This document shows positions 52,967-61,821 of a stretch of 64,000 nucleotides of DNA, piece by piece. The position numbers and the translations under genes are program-made. The stretch covers positions 1 to 64,000 of the forward strand of contig JALHOD010000018.1 of the NCBI GenBank assembly GCA_022843165.1. Reading direction: 5' to 3'. Source of the stretch: Pseudorhodoplanes sp. GTDB lineage: Bacteria > Pseudomonadota > Alphaproteobacteria > Rhizobiales > Xanthobacteraceae. The notes beneath the pieces are model-generated. The model searched no databases. It worked only from the letters and a program-made list of their open reading frames with translations, and was not told where the DNA came from. Every line of letters begins with the position of its first letter. Within the stretch, counting starts at the first letter, position 1.

Positions 52967-54925
52967 ATGCTCTCCTCCGTCCTGATCGCCAATCGCGGTG
53001 AAATTGCCTGCCGCATCGCGCGCACCGCGAAGCGCATGCGCATGCGCACGATCGCGGTCTATTCGGATGCCGACGCCAATGCATTGCATGTGCGTATGTG
53101 CGACGAGGCCTATCCGATCGGTCCGGCGCCGGCGCGCGAAAGCTATCTGGTGATCGCCACGCTGATCGAGGCGGCGAAGAAGGCGCGTGCCGACTGCGTT
53201 CATCCCGGTTATGGCTTCCTGTCCGAGAATGCGGACTTCGCCGAAGCCTGCGCGCGCGCCGGACTCGTCTTCGTCGGCCCGTCGCCGGACGCGATCCGCG
53301 CCATGGGACTGAAGGATCGCGCCAAGGCGCTGATGGAGAAAGCCGGCGTGCCGGTGGTGCCGGGTTATCACGGCGAGCAGCAGGATCCGAAGTTTCTCAA
53401 GCGCAAGGCCTACGAGATCGGCTATCCGGTTCTCATCAAGGCGGTGGCCGGCGGCGGCGGCAAGGGCATGCGGCGCGTCGACAAGCACGCCGATTTTGAC
53501 GACGCGCTGGACGGCGCCATGCGCGAAGCCGGCAGCGCCTTCGGCGACAGCCGCGTGCTGATCGAAAGATATGTCTCCGCACCCCGCCACATCGAAATGC
53601 AGGTTTTCGCCGACCGTCAAGGCAACACCATTCATCTCAACGAACGCGACTGTTCGCTGCAGCGGCGCCATCAGAAGGTGATCGAGGAGGCGCCGGCACC
53701 CGGCATGACGCCGCAGGTGCGCGACGCGATGGGGCAGGCGGCGGTCGCGGCGGCGAAGGCCGTGGGATATTCCGGCGCAGGAACCGTTGAGTTCATCGTC
53801 GACGGAGAGAACGGCCTGCGGCCGGACGGCTTCTGGTTCATGGAAATGAACACGCGCCTGCAGGTCGAGCATCCGGTAACCGAAAGCGTGACCGGGCTCG
53901 ATCTGGTGGAATGGCAATTCCGGGTTGCGAATGGCGAGACGCTGCCGGCTACCCAGGAGGAGATTGCGCTGCGCGGTCACGCCGTCGAGGCGCGTATCTA
54001 TGCCGAGGATCCCGAGCGCGGCTTTTTGCCGTCGACCGGAAAGATCGTGGCGCTGGAATTTCCCGAAGACGGCAGCGTGCGCGTGGACAGCGGGATCGAG
54101 AGCGGCGGAGAGATCTCGCCTTATTACGATCCGATGATTGCCAAGGTGATCGCGCATGCGCCCACGCGCGAGGCCGCGCTCGAGAAGCTTGCAGGCGCGC
54201 TCGATCGCACGACCGTGGCCGGCCCGCGGACCAATGTCGGCTTTCTGGCCGCTCTGTGCCGGGCGCGCGAGTTTCAGAACGGCCGCTTCGATACCGGTTT
54301 CATCGACCGCAATCTGACCGCGCTGCTGGCGGGAACGCAGCAATTCGATCACGCCGCGATTGCGCGCGGCGCCATGCATCTGCTGGAGCGCGACCGCAGT
54401 CGCCTCGCGGGCCGGCGCGATCCGGAGGCGCCGGATTCGCCCTGGGATGTCGCGGATGCGTTCCAGTTGTCGGGTCCGCGCGTGAGTGCAATATCCCTGG
54501 TCGTGGACGGCAAGCCCGCCCGTGCCGAGATTGTCTATTCGCCCGCCGGTCCCGTGCTGACGGTCGAAGGTGTCGCGCCGGATCCGCGCGCCGCGGTGAT
54601 CGAGACCGGCGAGGCCGTCTATGTCATGCGCCAGAGCCGTCAGACCCTCCTGCGGCTGGGCTATGTCGCAGCGGACGAAGCCGATCAGGGTGAGGGCGGC
54701 GGAACGATCAGGGCACCCATGCACGGAAAGGTGCTGGCGCTGCTCGTCGAAACCGGTGCAAGGATTGCCAAGGGCCATCCGGTCGCGATCATCGAGGCGA
54801 TGAAGATGGAACACACATTGACCGCGCCGTGTGACGGCACGATATCGGATGTCCGGGTGGCCGCCGGCGCGCAGGTGCCCGAAGGCGCGGCGATCGCGGT
54901 GATCGCCGCGGATGCGCAGGACTGA
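52967..54925 (+). CDS. mccA: 3-methylcrotonyl-CoA carboxylase alpha (biotin) subunit
   Basis: Biotin carboxylase plus BCCP subunit of 652 residues. Domains in order: biotin carboxylase N (VLIANRGEIACRIARTAKRM), ATP-grasp (KAVAGGGGKGMRRV; FMEMNTRLQVEHPVTE), biotin carboxylase C, a linker, and the biotinyl domain with IEAMKMEHTL. The MKMEHTL context and length match MccA rather than PccA, which has MKMEN. It partners MccB, encoded at 36947. DUF1489 follows after 11 bp and is likely co-transcribed. Confidence 0.88.
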   Translation: MLSSVLIANRGEIACRIARTAKRMRMRTIAVYSDADANALHVRMCDEAYPIGPAPARESYLVIATLIEAAKKARADCVHPGYGFLSENADFAEACARAGLVFVGPSPDAIRAMGLKDRAKALMEKAGVPVVPGYHGEQQDPKFLKRKAYEIGYPVLIKAVAGGGGKGMRRVDKHADFDDALDGAMREAGSAFGDSRVLIERYVSAPRHIEMQVFADRQGNTIHLNERDCSLQRRHQKVIEEAPAPGMTPQVRDAMGQAAVAAAKAVGYSGAGTVEFIVDGENGLRPDGFWFMEMNTRLQVEHPVTESVTGLDLVEWQFRVANGETLPATQEEIALRGHAVEARIYAEDPERGFLPSTGKIVALEFPEDGSVRVDSGIESGGEISPYYDPMIAKVIAHAPTREAALEKLAGALDRTTVAGPRTNVGFLAALCRAREFQNGRFDTGFIDRNLTALLAGTQQFDHAAIARGAMHLLERDRSRLAGRRDPEAPDSPWDVADAFQLSGPRVSAISLVVDGKPARAEIVYSPAGPVLTVEGVAPDPRAAVIETGEAVYVMRQSRQTLLRLGYVAADEADQGEGGGTIRAPMHGKVLALLVETGARIAKGHPVAIIEAMKMEHTLTAPCDGTISDVRVAAGAQVPEGAAIAVIAADAQD

Positions 54926-54936
54926 CGGGTAACGAC

Positions 54937-55374
54937 ATGCCGCTTCATCTCATCAAGCTTTGCGTCGGTTGCGACTCCGTCGAGGAGCTCGAAGGCTGGA
55001 TCGCGCAGCGCCTGAAGGAGCGCAAGACGCGCGGGCAGAAGCTCGAGCACATTCACACCACGCGCATGGTGCCCAAGCGCGCCGAGGAAATTCTCAACGG
55101 CGGCTCGCTCTATTGGGTGATCAAGGGCGAACTGATGTGCCGGGAACGCATCATCGACATCCGGCCGTTCCGCGACAGTGACGGCATCGGACGCTGCCGC
55201 ATTGTGATGGACGGCAAGGTGAAGCTGGTCGCGCCGCGACCCTGGCGGGCCTTTCAGGGCTGGCGCTATCTCGTCGACAAGGACGCGCCGGCCGATCTCG
55301 CAAGCGCGGCGCCGGGCGCCGCCGCGATGCCGGAGCCGTTGCGGCGCGAATTGCGCGAACTCGGTTTGCTGTGA
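54937..55374 (+). CDS. DUF1489 family protein
   Basis: Cytosolic protein of 145 residues matching DUF1489, an alphaproteobacterial family: LHLIKLCVGCDSVEELEGWI, then HTTRMVPKRAEEILNGGSLYWVIKGELMCRERIIDIRPF and a final RPWRAFQGWRYLVDKDAPADL. The conserved CVGC and Arg-rich positions hint at nucleic-acid or nucleotide contact, but function is unknown. It lies 11 bp after mccA and 50 bp before the dioxygenase gene. Confidence 0.88.
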   Translation: MPLHLIKLCVGCDSVEELEGWIAQRLKERKTRGQKLEHIHTTRMVPKRAEEILNGGSLYWVIKGELMCRERIIDIRPFRDSDGIGRCRIVMDGKVKLVAPRPWRAFQGWRYLVDKDAPADLASAAPGAAAMPEPLRRELRELGLL

Positions 55375-55424
55375 CGGCGCGTTCGCGCGGCTCGGACAAC
55401 AAGAAACCACAAGGGACGGACGCG

Positions 55425-56318
55425 ATGATCATCGCAGGACAGGAAGACGTCACCCAGGCGGTGCTGGACGCATTCGAGAACACGCCGGATCCGCGTCTGC
55501 GCGAGATCCTCACCGCCTTCGTGCGCCATCTGCACGGCTTTGCGCGCGAGGTGCGGCTGACCGAGGAGGAGTTTCATCAGGCCTGCAATTACGTCGTCCG
55601 GATCGGCCAGAAATCGAACGCCTCCCACAACGAAGCCGTGCTGATGGCGGGATCGCTCGGCCTGTCCTCGCTGATCTGCCTCCTGAACAACGGCAACAAG
55701 GGCCAGACCGAAACCTCGGCGTCCATGCTGGGGCCGTTCTGGCGGCTGAATTCGCCGCGCACCGCCAACGGTGCGTCGATCGTGCGCTCGCCGACGCCGG
55801 GGCCGGAATTGTTCGTCACCGCGCGGGTGCGGGACGGTCAAGGCCAGCCCGTCGCCGGCGCGGAGATCGACGTCTGGCATTCCTCGCCGGAAGGTTTTTA
55901 CGAGAACCAGCAAGAGAGCCAGGCCGACATGAATCTGCGCGGCAAGTTCGTGAGCGAAGCCGACGGCTCGTTCGGATTCCGCAGCGTGAAGCCTGCCGGC
56001 TACCCCATCCCCGTCGACGGCCCGGTCGGCGATCTCGTGCGTGCGGTGCGCCGGCCGCACAATTATAGGCCCGCGCATCTGCATTTCCTGATCTACAAGC
56101 CCGGCTTCAAGACCCTGATTTCGCAGATCTACGCCAGCGACGACGATCGCCTTGAGACCGACGTGCAGTTCGGCGTCACCCGGGCGCTGATCGGAAACTA
56201 CGAGCGTCACGACACGGCCGGACCTGCGCCGGATGTGAAGGCGCCGTGGTATTCGCTCGACTATATGTTTGTGATGGAACCGGGTGAGGCGAAATTGCCG
56301 CGCGCGCCGATCGAATAA
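55425..56318 (+). CDS. intradiol ring-cleavage dioxygenase (hydroxyquinol/catechol 1,2-dioxygenase type)
   Basis: Non-heme Fe(III) enzyme of 297 residues that opens catechol-like rings between the hydroxyl groups. The N-terminal helical domain (ILTAFVRHLHGFAREVRLTEEEF) is of the catechol/hydroxyquinol 1,2-dioxygenase sort. Metal ligands are the Tyr in AGYPIPVDGPVGDL, the Tyr in RPHNYRPAHLHF and its two His. AEIDVWHSSPEGFYENQQ is also conserved. ATG 55425 follows AGGGA. No maleylacetate reductase or muconate genes are adjacent, so the substrate is unproven. It converges on panC with 2 bp between stops. Confidence 0.88.
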   Translation: MIIAGQEDVTQAVLDAFENTPDPRLREILTAFVRHLHGFAREVRLTEEEFHQACNYVVRIGQKSNASHNEAVLMAGSLGLSSLICLLNNGNKGQTETSASMLGPFWRLNSPRTANGASIVRSPTPGPELFVTARVRDGQGQPVAGAEIDVWHSSPEGFYENQQESQADMNLRGKFVSEADGSFGFRSVKPAGYPIPVDGPVGDLVRAVRRPHNYRPAHLHFLIYKPGFKTLISQIYASDDDRLETDVQFGVTRALIGNYERHDTAGPAPDVKAPWYSLDYMFVMEPGEAKLPRAPIE

Positions 56319-56320
56319 CT

Positions 56321-57172
56321 TCAAACCGCGATGTTGTCGATCAGCCGCGTCGTGCCGAGCCGCGCGGCGACCAGCAGGCGCAGCGGGCCCTGTCCGGGGT
56401 TGGTGACAGGTTCCAGACTGTCGGCGTTGCGCGCTTCCAGATAGTCCAGAACAAAACCGGCCGCGGTCAATGCCTGTCCGCCATCGGCCATCACCCGGTT
56501 GAGCGGCTGGCCCTTCTTGATCTTGTCGGCGCAGTCCAGCAGCGTCCGGTGCAGCAGCGGCGCGGTCCGGCGTTCGCCCGGCGCGAGATAGACGTTGCGC
56601 GAGGACATGGCGAGGCCGTCCTCCTCGCGTACGGTCGGCACCCCGACGATCTGGACCGGGATGTCGAGATCGGCCGCCATGCGCGTCACGACCTTGAGCT
56701 GCTGATAGTCCTTCTCGCCGAAGAAGGCGAAGTCTGGCGCCGTCTGCAGCAGCAGCTTGCTCACGACGGTGGCGACGCCGCCGAAGAAATGCGGGCGGAA
56801 CGCGTCCTCCAGCCCGGCATAGGCCGGCCCACCGGGCGCGATCCGGGTGGAGAAGCCGTCCGGATACATCTCCGTCTTGTCCGGCGCCCAGACCGCATCG
56901 ACCTCCAGCCGCTTCAGTCGCGCCAGGTCGTCGTCCATGGTGCGCGGATAGGTTGAAAAATCCTCGGTCGGCGCAAACTGCTGCGGGTTGACGAAGATCG
57001 AGACGATGACTCGCGCGGCCTTTTTCTTGGCGGCTTCGACCAGCGACATATGCCCGTCATGCAGCGCCCCCATGGTCGGGACCAGCGCGATCTTGGCGCC
57101 GCCTTTCCGATAGGTGCCGACGGCTTTGCGCAGCCCGGCAATTGTCTCGATGACACGCGGCGTGCGAGCCAT
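56321..57172 (-). CDS. panC: pantothenate synthetase
   Basis: ATP-dependent ligase of 283 residues joining pantoate and beta-alanine in vitamin B5 synthesis. Nucleotide-binding motifs are VPTMGALHDGHMSLV and EKDYQQLKVV, with the family markers FVNPQQFAPTEDF and the KMSKS-like MSSRNVYLAPGER. The 637-residue track ORF extends antisense through mipZ; ATG 57172 gives the conserved N-terminus. panB and panD are not in the window. It is divergent from mipZ, 156 bp between starts. Confidence 0.95.
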   Translation of the reverse strand: MARTPRVIETIAGLRKAVGTYRKGGAKIALVPTMGALHDGHMSLVEAAKKKAARVIVSIFVNPQQFAPTEDFSTYPRTMDDDLARLKRLEVDAVWAPDKTEMYPDGFSTRIAPGGPAYAGLEDAFRPHFFGGVATVVSKLLLQTAPDFAFFGEKDYQQLKVVTRMAADLDIPVQIVGVPTVREEDGLAMSSRNVYLAPGERRTAPLLHRTLLDCADKIKKGQPLNRVMADGGQALTAAGFVLDYLEARNADSLEPVTNPGQGPLRLLVAARLGTTRLIDNIAV

Positions 57173-57328
57173 GGCGGTTCGATTCCTCATAGACCCCGGC
57201 AAGGGGACGGACACTATCAAAGCCGTTGCCGCGCCGCCACGCCAGTTAAGGATGAACGGGCAAGTTCGCAGTGTTCTCTTGACCAATCCCCAGCCAAATT
57301 GAAGGATGACGGACGTGAGAGGTGCGTC

Positions 57329-58249
57329 ATGTTGGTGCAACCCAACAAAGGACCCAACAGATCCGCCTATGTTGTCGTTGTCGGCAACGAGAAAGGCGGA
57401 TCGGGCAAGTCCACGACCGCCATCCATGTCGCCATCGCCTTGCTGAAGGCCGGCCAGCGCGTCGCCACCATCGACCTCGACGCCCGCCAGAAAAGCTTCA
57501 CGCATTACATTGAGAACAGGCGGTCCTGGGCCAGGCGCAACCGCCTGGATCTGGAAATCCCGACCCATTTCTATGTCGACCGCGTCGAAGGCATCCGCGC
57601 CGACGAGAACGAGGCGGCCGAGTTCTCCTCGTTCTCGCGCACCATCGCGATGATCGAGCACAGCCACGATTTCGTGGTGGTCGACACGCCGGGAACCGAC
57701 GCCTATCTGATGCGGCTCGCCCATGCCATGGCCGACACCCTGATCACACCGCTGAATGACAGCTTCGTCGATTTCGACGTGCTGGGAACCGTCGATCCCC
57801 AGACCTATGCCCTGACCGGCATCAGCCATTACGCCGAGATGGTGCGCGAGGCCCGCCGCCAGCGCCGCAAGGTCGACCAGGAGGACACCGACTGGATCGT
57901 GGTGCGCAACCGCCTGTCGACGCTCGGGTCCCGCAACAAGCGCCTGATCGCCGAGGGTTTGAACGACCTCGGTCTTCAGCTCGGATTCCGCTGCGCCGAA
58001 GGTTTTGCCGAGCGGGTGATCTACCGGGAATTCTTCCCGCGCGGGCTGACCGCATTGGACAGCATCAACGAGTCCACCCTCGGCACCCGGCCCAACATGT
58101 CGCATGTCACCGCCCGCGAGGAGGTGCAGCGGCTGCTCGCCGCGCTGCGGCTGCCGATCGACGAAAAGGGGCTCCGCCGCGCCGCGGCCCGATCCGAATG
58201 GTTTGCGTCTCTCGACAAGCCCCTGGAAATCCACGACTTGCTGGATTGA
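57329..58249 (+). CDS. mipZ: division-plane positioning ATPase MipZ
   Basis: ParA-type ATPase of 306 residues that forms a polar gradient and keeps FtsZ at midcell in alphaproteobacteria. The deviant Walker A is GNEKGGSGKST, followed by IDLDARQKSFTHYIENRR, the Walker B/A' region FVVVDTPGTDAYLMRLAHAMADTLITPLNDSFVDFD and the MipZ-type end. Length and these blocks distinguish it from plain ParA. GAGAGG precedes ATG 57329. The following VWA/J-domain pair lies about 100 bp downstream on the same strand. Confidence 0.93.
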   Translation: MLVQPNKGPNRSAYVVVVGNEKGGSGKSTTAIHVAIALLKAGQRVATIDLDARQKSFTHYIENRRSWARRNRLDLEIPTHFYVDRVEGIRADENEAAEFSSFSRTIAMIEHSHDFVVVDTPGTDAYLMRLAHAMADTLITPLNDSFVDFDVLGTVDPQTYALTGISHYAEMVREARRQRRKVDQEDTDWIVVRNRLSTLGSRNKRLIAEGLNDLGLQLGFRCAEGFAERVIYREFFPRGLTALDSINESTLGTRPNMSHVTAREEVQRLLAALRLPIDEKGLRRAAARSEWFASLDKPLEIHDLLD

Positions 58250-58348
58250 GCGGGGTGGCCAGCGGATTGTCGCGTCCCCATTGCGCCGGACCCCGCCCGT
58301 TGCGACTTATAGGCCGTGGCCCGAGTCGTTCGGGTCGAGGCGGATGAC

Positions 58349-59086
58349 ATGAGCAAGAACCGTTCTGATGCCCCGGCACCGGTCAAAGGCAAGGCCGGCC
58401 CCGTGCCGGTCTCGCCGCGGTCGGAGATCGATGCCTTTCTGGCGCAGGTGAAAACCCTGTCGCCCAGCGTGGCGCCGGGCCAGCGCGGCCGGCTGATCTT
58501 TGCCCTCGACGCCACCATGAGCCGCCAGCCGACCTGGGACAGCGCCTGCCGCCTGCAGGCCGACATGTTCAAGGAAGCTGCCGCCATCGGCGGGCTCGAC
58601 GTGCAGCTGGTCTATTATCGCGGGCTCACCGAATGCCGCTCCTCGCAATGGGTGTCGCAGCCGGAACGGCTCGCGTCGCTGATGGAGAAGATCGATTGCC
58701 GCGGCGGCCATACCCAGATCGGCAAGATCCTCGGCCATGCCCGGCGCGAAGGCGAGGGCCGCAAGGTCCAGGCCGTGGTCTTCGTCGGCGACGCCATGGA
58801 AGAGCCGATCGACGATCTCTGCGCGGCGGCGGGAGAACTGGGTCTTCTGGGCGTGCCGGTCTTCATGTTCCAGGAGGGAGCCGAGCCGGTGGCGGAACAG
58901 GCCTTCCGGGAAATCGCCCGCCTCAGCCGCGGCGCCTATTGCCGTTTCGCGCCCGGCGCCGCCCATGAGCTTGCGGAATTGCTGCGCGCCGCCGCCGCTT
59001 ATGCGGCCGGCGGCATGAAGGCGCTGGCCGATCTGTCGGCGCGTAAGAGCGCGGGCGCCCAGATGCTGCTCAGGCAGATGAGCTGA
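58349..59086 (+). CDS. VWA-like domain protein
   Basis: Protein of 245 residues. The core reads RLIFALDATMSRQPTWDSACRLQADMFKEAAA, a MIDAS-like DxTxS start of a von Willebrand factor A fold, followed by DVQLVYYRGLTECRSSQW, VQAVVFVGDAMEEP and VPVFMFQEG. No signal peptide or helix, so it is cytosolic. ATG 58349 follows GAGGCGG. Its stop lies 3 bp before a membrane J-domain gene, and this neighbour suggests a role in protein assembly or quality control. Function not established. Confidence 0.8.
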   Translation: MSKNRSDAPAPVKGKAGPVPVSPRSEIDAFLAQVKTLSPSVAPGQRGRLIFALDATMSRQPTWDSACRLQADMFKEAAAIGGLDVQLVYYRGLTECRSSQWVSQPERLASLMEKIDCRGGHTQIGKILGHARREGEGRKVQAVVFVGDAMEEPIDDLCAAAGELGLLGVPVFMFQEGAEPVAEQAFREIARLSRGAYCRFAPGAAHELAELLRAAAAYAAGGMKALADLSARKSAGAQMLLRQMS

Positions 59087-59089
59087 CGC

Positions 59090-59791
59090 ATGCCGGGGCT
59101 CCTGCTGGGTCTTGTCGCTCTGCTCCTCGGCTTGTGGGCGCTGCACGCCTTCAGCAAGACCGACCCGAAGCGTCTGGTGCCGATCGTGAAGACCAGCGGC
59201 GGCATCGGGGCATTGGCCGGGGCGGCGTTCCTGGCCGCGCGCGGCCAGTTCGGTCTGGCGCTGCCGCTTGGCGTTGCGGGCCTGAGCCTTCTCGGCTGGC
59301 TGCCGGGGCTGGCCAGTTACAGCCAGCGCACCAAGAAGAGCACCGGCCAGACCTCGCGGGTGCGAGCGGCGTTCATTGAAATGGAGCTCGACCACGACAC
59401 CGGCACCATGCGGGGGCGTATCCTGGCCGGCCGGCACGAAGGCGTGCCGCTGGACGCGCTCGACGTGGCGACGCTGGTGCCGCTGCTGACCGAATTCGAC
59501 GAGGAAAGCCAGGCGCTATTGATGGCTTATCTTGATCGCCGGGAGCCCGGATGGCGTGAACACGCAGACGGAGGTGCGTACACGGGGACGGCTGCGCCGC
59601 GAGGCGGAAAAATGACCGAAGAGGAGGCCTATCAGATCCTTGGCGTGCAGCCGGGGGCGAGCGCGAAGGATATCAGCCGCGCCCACCGGGCCCTGATGAA
59701 GAAACTGCATCCCGACCAGGGGGGGTCGACGTATCTGGCGGCGCGCGTCAATGAAGCTAAGGACATCCTTCTTCGGCGTCATCACACTTAG
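59090..59791 (+). CDS. membrane-anchored J-domain (DnaJ-like) protein
   Basis: Protein of 233 residues. Two or three N-terminal hydrophobic segments (LLLGLVALLLGLWAL; GGIGALAGAAFLAARG; LALPLGVAGLSLLGWLPG) anchor a cytosolic region ending in a C-terminal J-domain with AYQILGVQPGASAKDISRAHRALMKKLHPDQGGS; HPD, the Hsp70-stimulating motif, is intact. The layout resembles Pam18/TIM14-like or DjlA-type co-chaperones. Coupled to the VWA-like gene by a 3-bp gap. Confidence 0.85.
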   Translation: MPGLLLGLVALLLGLWALHAFSKTDPKRLVPIVKTSGGIGALAGAAFLAARGQFGLALPLGVAGLSLLGWLPGLASYSQRTKKSTGQTSRVRAAFIEMELDHDTGTMRGRILAGRHEGVPLDALDVATLVPLLTEFDEESQALLMAYLDRREPGWREHADGGAYTGTAAPRGGKMTEEEAYQILGVQPGASAKDISRAHRALMKKLHPDQGGSTYLAARVNEAKDILLRRHHT

Positions 59792-59826
59792 GTTCCGCTC
59801 CGATTCGCGATCTGGCGTCATAGGCG

Positions 59827-61515
59827 TCAGTTCCTGATAGCCATACATGCGAAATCGTTTTGTTTTAGATAACGGCAGGCGGCTTCCGCCTGGTGCTGCT
59901 TGAATCCGGCGAAACGCGCCCGGTAGAGCGTCTTGTCGCCCTTGGTGACGGGCTCGGTGAACGAATCGGCGCTCTCCAGAAGTTTTGCGGCCTTGGTCTT
60001 GGCATTGGCCAGCTTCTCGCGCGCCTCGCCCTCGTCCGGAAAGGCGCCGACCTGGATGATCCAGCCGGTGCGCTTGATCTCGCGGGTGGGCGGCGCGGCC
60101 TTGGCGGCCGCTGGCGCGGAGGATGTTGTGATGTCGGCAGCGGCCGAGGCGACCGCGACCGGTTTGGCCGCCGCAGCCATGTCCTTTGCCGTTAGCACGC
60201 CCAGGACGCCGGGCCGTGCGCCGGGAGGCGGCGGAGGCGGGCTGTCCTCTCGCGCCGGTGCCATCGCGGTGGTGTGACGGACCGGTTGGGCGGTTTCGGC
60301 GGCTGGACTGGCCTGGGCGGTGATCGGCTCGGGCGAGAGCAGCGACAAAGGCGCGACCGCCGCAACCTGGGTCGTGCCCGGGCGCATGGTCAGGGTTTTG
60401 ACCAGACGCGGCTTGATCGGTTCGGTCGAACCGGCTTGCGGCTGCGGCACCAGCGGGATCGGTTTGGCCGCTTCCACCTTGACGGGCTCGATATCCTTGC
60501 GCGTGACGGATGCCGCGGGTTCCGGTTTCGGCTCGGCCTTTGCTGTCGGGGCCGCCAGGGCCACACGCACGGGCTTTGCCGGTTCGGCGGCCGCCACTTC
60601 GGTCACTTTCGGGGAGGTCCGTTTCACCGACGCCTCGACGATGCGCGCTTCGATCAATTCGCGCATGCGCGCGTCGCGCTGTCCCGCCGACGTGCCGCCC
60701 AGCACGACCGCAACGATATGGCGGGGACCGCGCCGCACCGACGTGACAAGATTGAAGCCGGAAGCGCGGATATAGCCGGTCTTGATTCCGTCGACGCCAT
60801 TCACGCGCCCGAGCAGGCGATTGTGATTGCCCATGCCGCGACCGCGGAAGGTGAAGCTCCGGGTGGAGAAATACTGGTAGTAGCGCGGGAAGCGATCCTG
60901 GATCGCGAGGCCGAGCAGCGCCTGGTCGCGCGCGGTGGTGACCTGATCATCGTCCGGAAGGCCCGACGCGTTCTTGTAGACGGTCTTGCTCATGCGCAGG
61001 GCGCGCGCCTTGCGCGTCATCTGTTTCGCGAATTCCTCTTCGGAACCTGCCAGCGCCTCGGCGACGACCACCGCGATGTCGTTGGCGGATTTCGTCACCA
61101 GCGCCTTGATCGCGTCTTCCGCTGAAATCGTCTGGCCGGGTTTCAGCCCGAGCTTGGAGGGCGCCTGCGCGGCGGCGGCGGCGGACACCTCAAGCTGGCT
61201 ATCGAGTTTGATCCGGCCGGACTCCAGCCGCTCGAACAGAAGATAGAGGGTCATGATCTTGGTGAGCGAGGCCGGGTGGCGCAGACTGTCGGGGTTGGCG
61301 GAATGCAGCAGGTCGCCGGTATTGGCGTCCACCACGATGGCGGCATATTGCGGATTGTGAACGATGCTCGATGTCGCGGAGCCGGAATTGCCGCGTTTCT
61401 TGCGCCAGCGCGCATCGGCGGGATCGGTGGCGGCCGTCAGGACGACGAGGGCGGCAAGCAAAGCGGCGAGACCTCCGCGAAGCCTGTGCGAGGCGCCGAC
61501 CGATACGCAATACAT
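59827..61515 (-). CDS. D-alanyl-D-alanine carboxypeptidase with SPOR domain
   Basis: Periplasmic penicillin-binding protein of 562 residues, trimming the fifth residue of peptidoglycan stem peptides. Signal sequence near the N-terminus, then the S11 peptidase domain with SxxK (PASLTKIM), SxN (KSANDIA) and KTG (VDGIKTGYIRA). A long Pro/Ala/Lys-rich linker of about 200 residues leads to a C-terminal SPOR domain (GWIIQVGAFPDEGEAREKLANAK ... YRARFAGF), which targets denuded glycan at septa. ATG 61515 follows GGTGAG. Length is greater than that of simple DacA due to linker and SPOR. Confidence 0.92.
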   Translation of the reverse strand: MYCVSVGASHRLRGGLAALLAALVVLTAATDPADARWRKKRGNSGSATSSIVHNPQYAAIVVDANTGDLLHSANPDSLRHPASLTKIMTLYLLFERLESGRIKLDSQLEVSAAAAAQAPSKLGLKPGQTISAEDAIKALVTKSANDIAVVVAEALAGSEEEFAKQMTRKARALRMSKTVYKNASGLPDDDQVTTARDQALLGLAIQDRFPRYYQYFSTRSFTFRGRGMGNHNRLLGRVNGVDGIKTGYIRASGFNLVTSVRRGPRHIVAVVLGGTSAGQRDARMRELIEARIVEASVKRTSPKVTEVAAAEPAKPVRVALAAPTAKAEPKPEPAASVTRKDIEPVKVEAAKPIPLVPQPQAGSTEPIKPRLVKTLTMRPGTTQVAAVAPLSLLSPEPITAQASPAAETAQPVRHTTAMAPAREDSPPPPPPGARPGVLGVLTAKDMAAAAKPVAVASAAADITTSSAPAAAKAAPPTREIKRTGWIIQVGAFPDEGEAREKLANAKTKAAKLLESADSFTEPVTKGDKTLYRARFAGFKQHQAEAACRYLKQNDFACMAIRN

Positions 61516-61696
61516 GGTCTCACCCGTCTTCTGTCTTCGTTCAGGCCGGCGCTTCGGCAAGCGCCAACGTCCACCCCGTTCGTGCGCGACACGCGTATCC
61601 GGACCGGTGGGTCCCGATGTCCGCGGCGGCACAGTCAAAAACCGTATGGGAACGGAATTGCTAAAAAGTTAATAAAAACCGATGGTTAAGTTTTTG

Positions 61697-61746
61697 TGCT
61701 GCAATGCAAAATTTCTCTTGATTTATTGTGCGATGCAACATAAGTT
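61697..61746 (+). promoter_or_regulatory. phasin promoter with TGC/GCA repeats
   Basis: TTGATT (61718-61723), a 17-bp spacer and TAAGTT (61741-61746) form a plausible sigma-70 core, 76 bp before the phasin ATG. TGCTGCAATGCA lies just upstream, and TGCGATGCA lies inside the spacer. TGC/GCA repeats are the sort of site described for PhaR/AniA repressors of phasin genes, so binding there would block the promoter. The rest of the 306-bp gap shows nothing else I can support. Confidence 0.5.
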
Positions 61747-61821
61747 TTGTAAGACGGTCAGGGTGACCGCCATAGAGGCAACGGCAACGCGGCCCGGGTT
61801 GGCCGGACAAAGGGCAGTGTC

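Noticed and set aside
52940-54814. 624-residue minus-strand ORF
   Set aside because: Antisense shadow of mccA with the same low-information composition.
56321-58234. 637-residue PanC fusion ORF
   Set aside because: The N-terminal half is antisense to mipZ; conserved PanC sequence begins at 57172.
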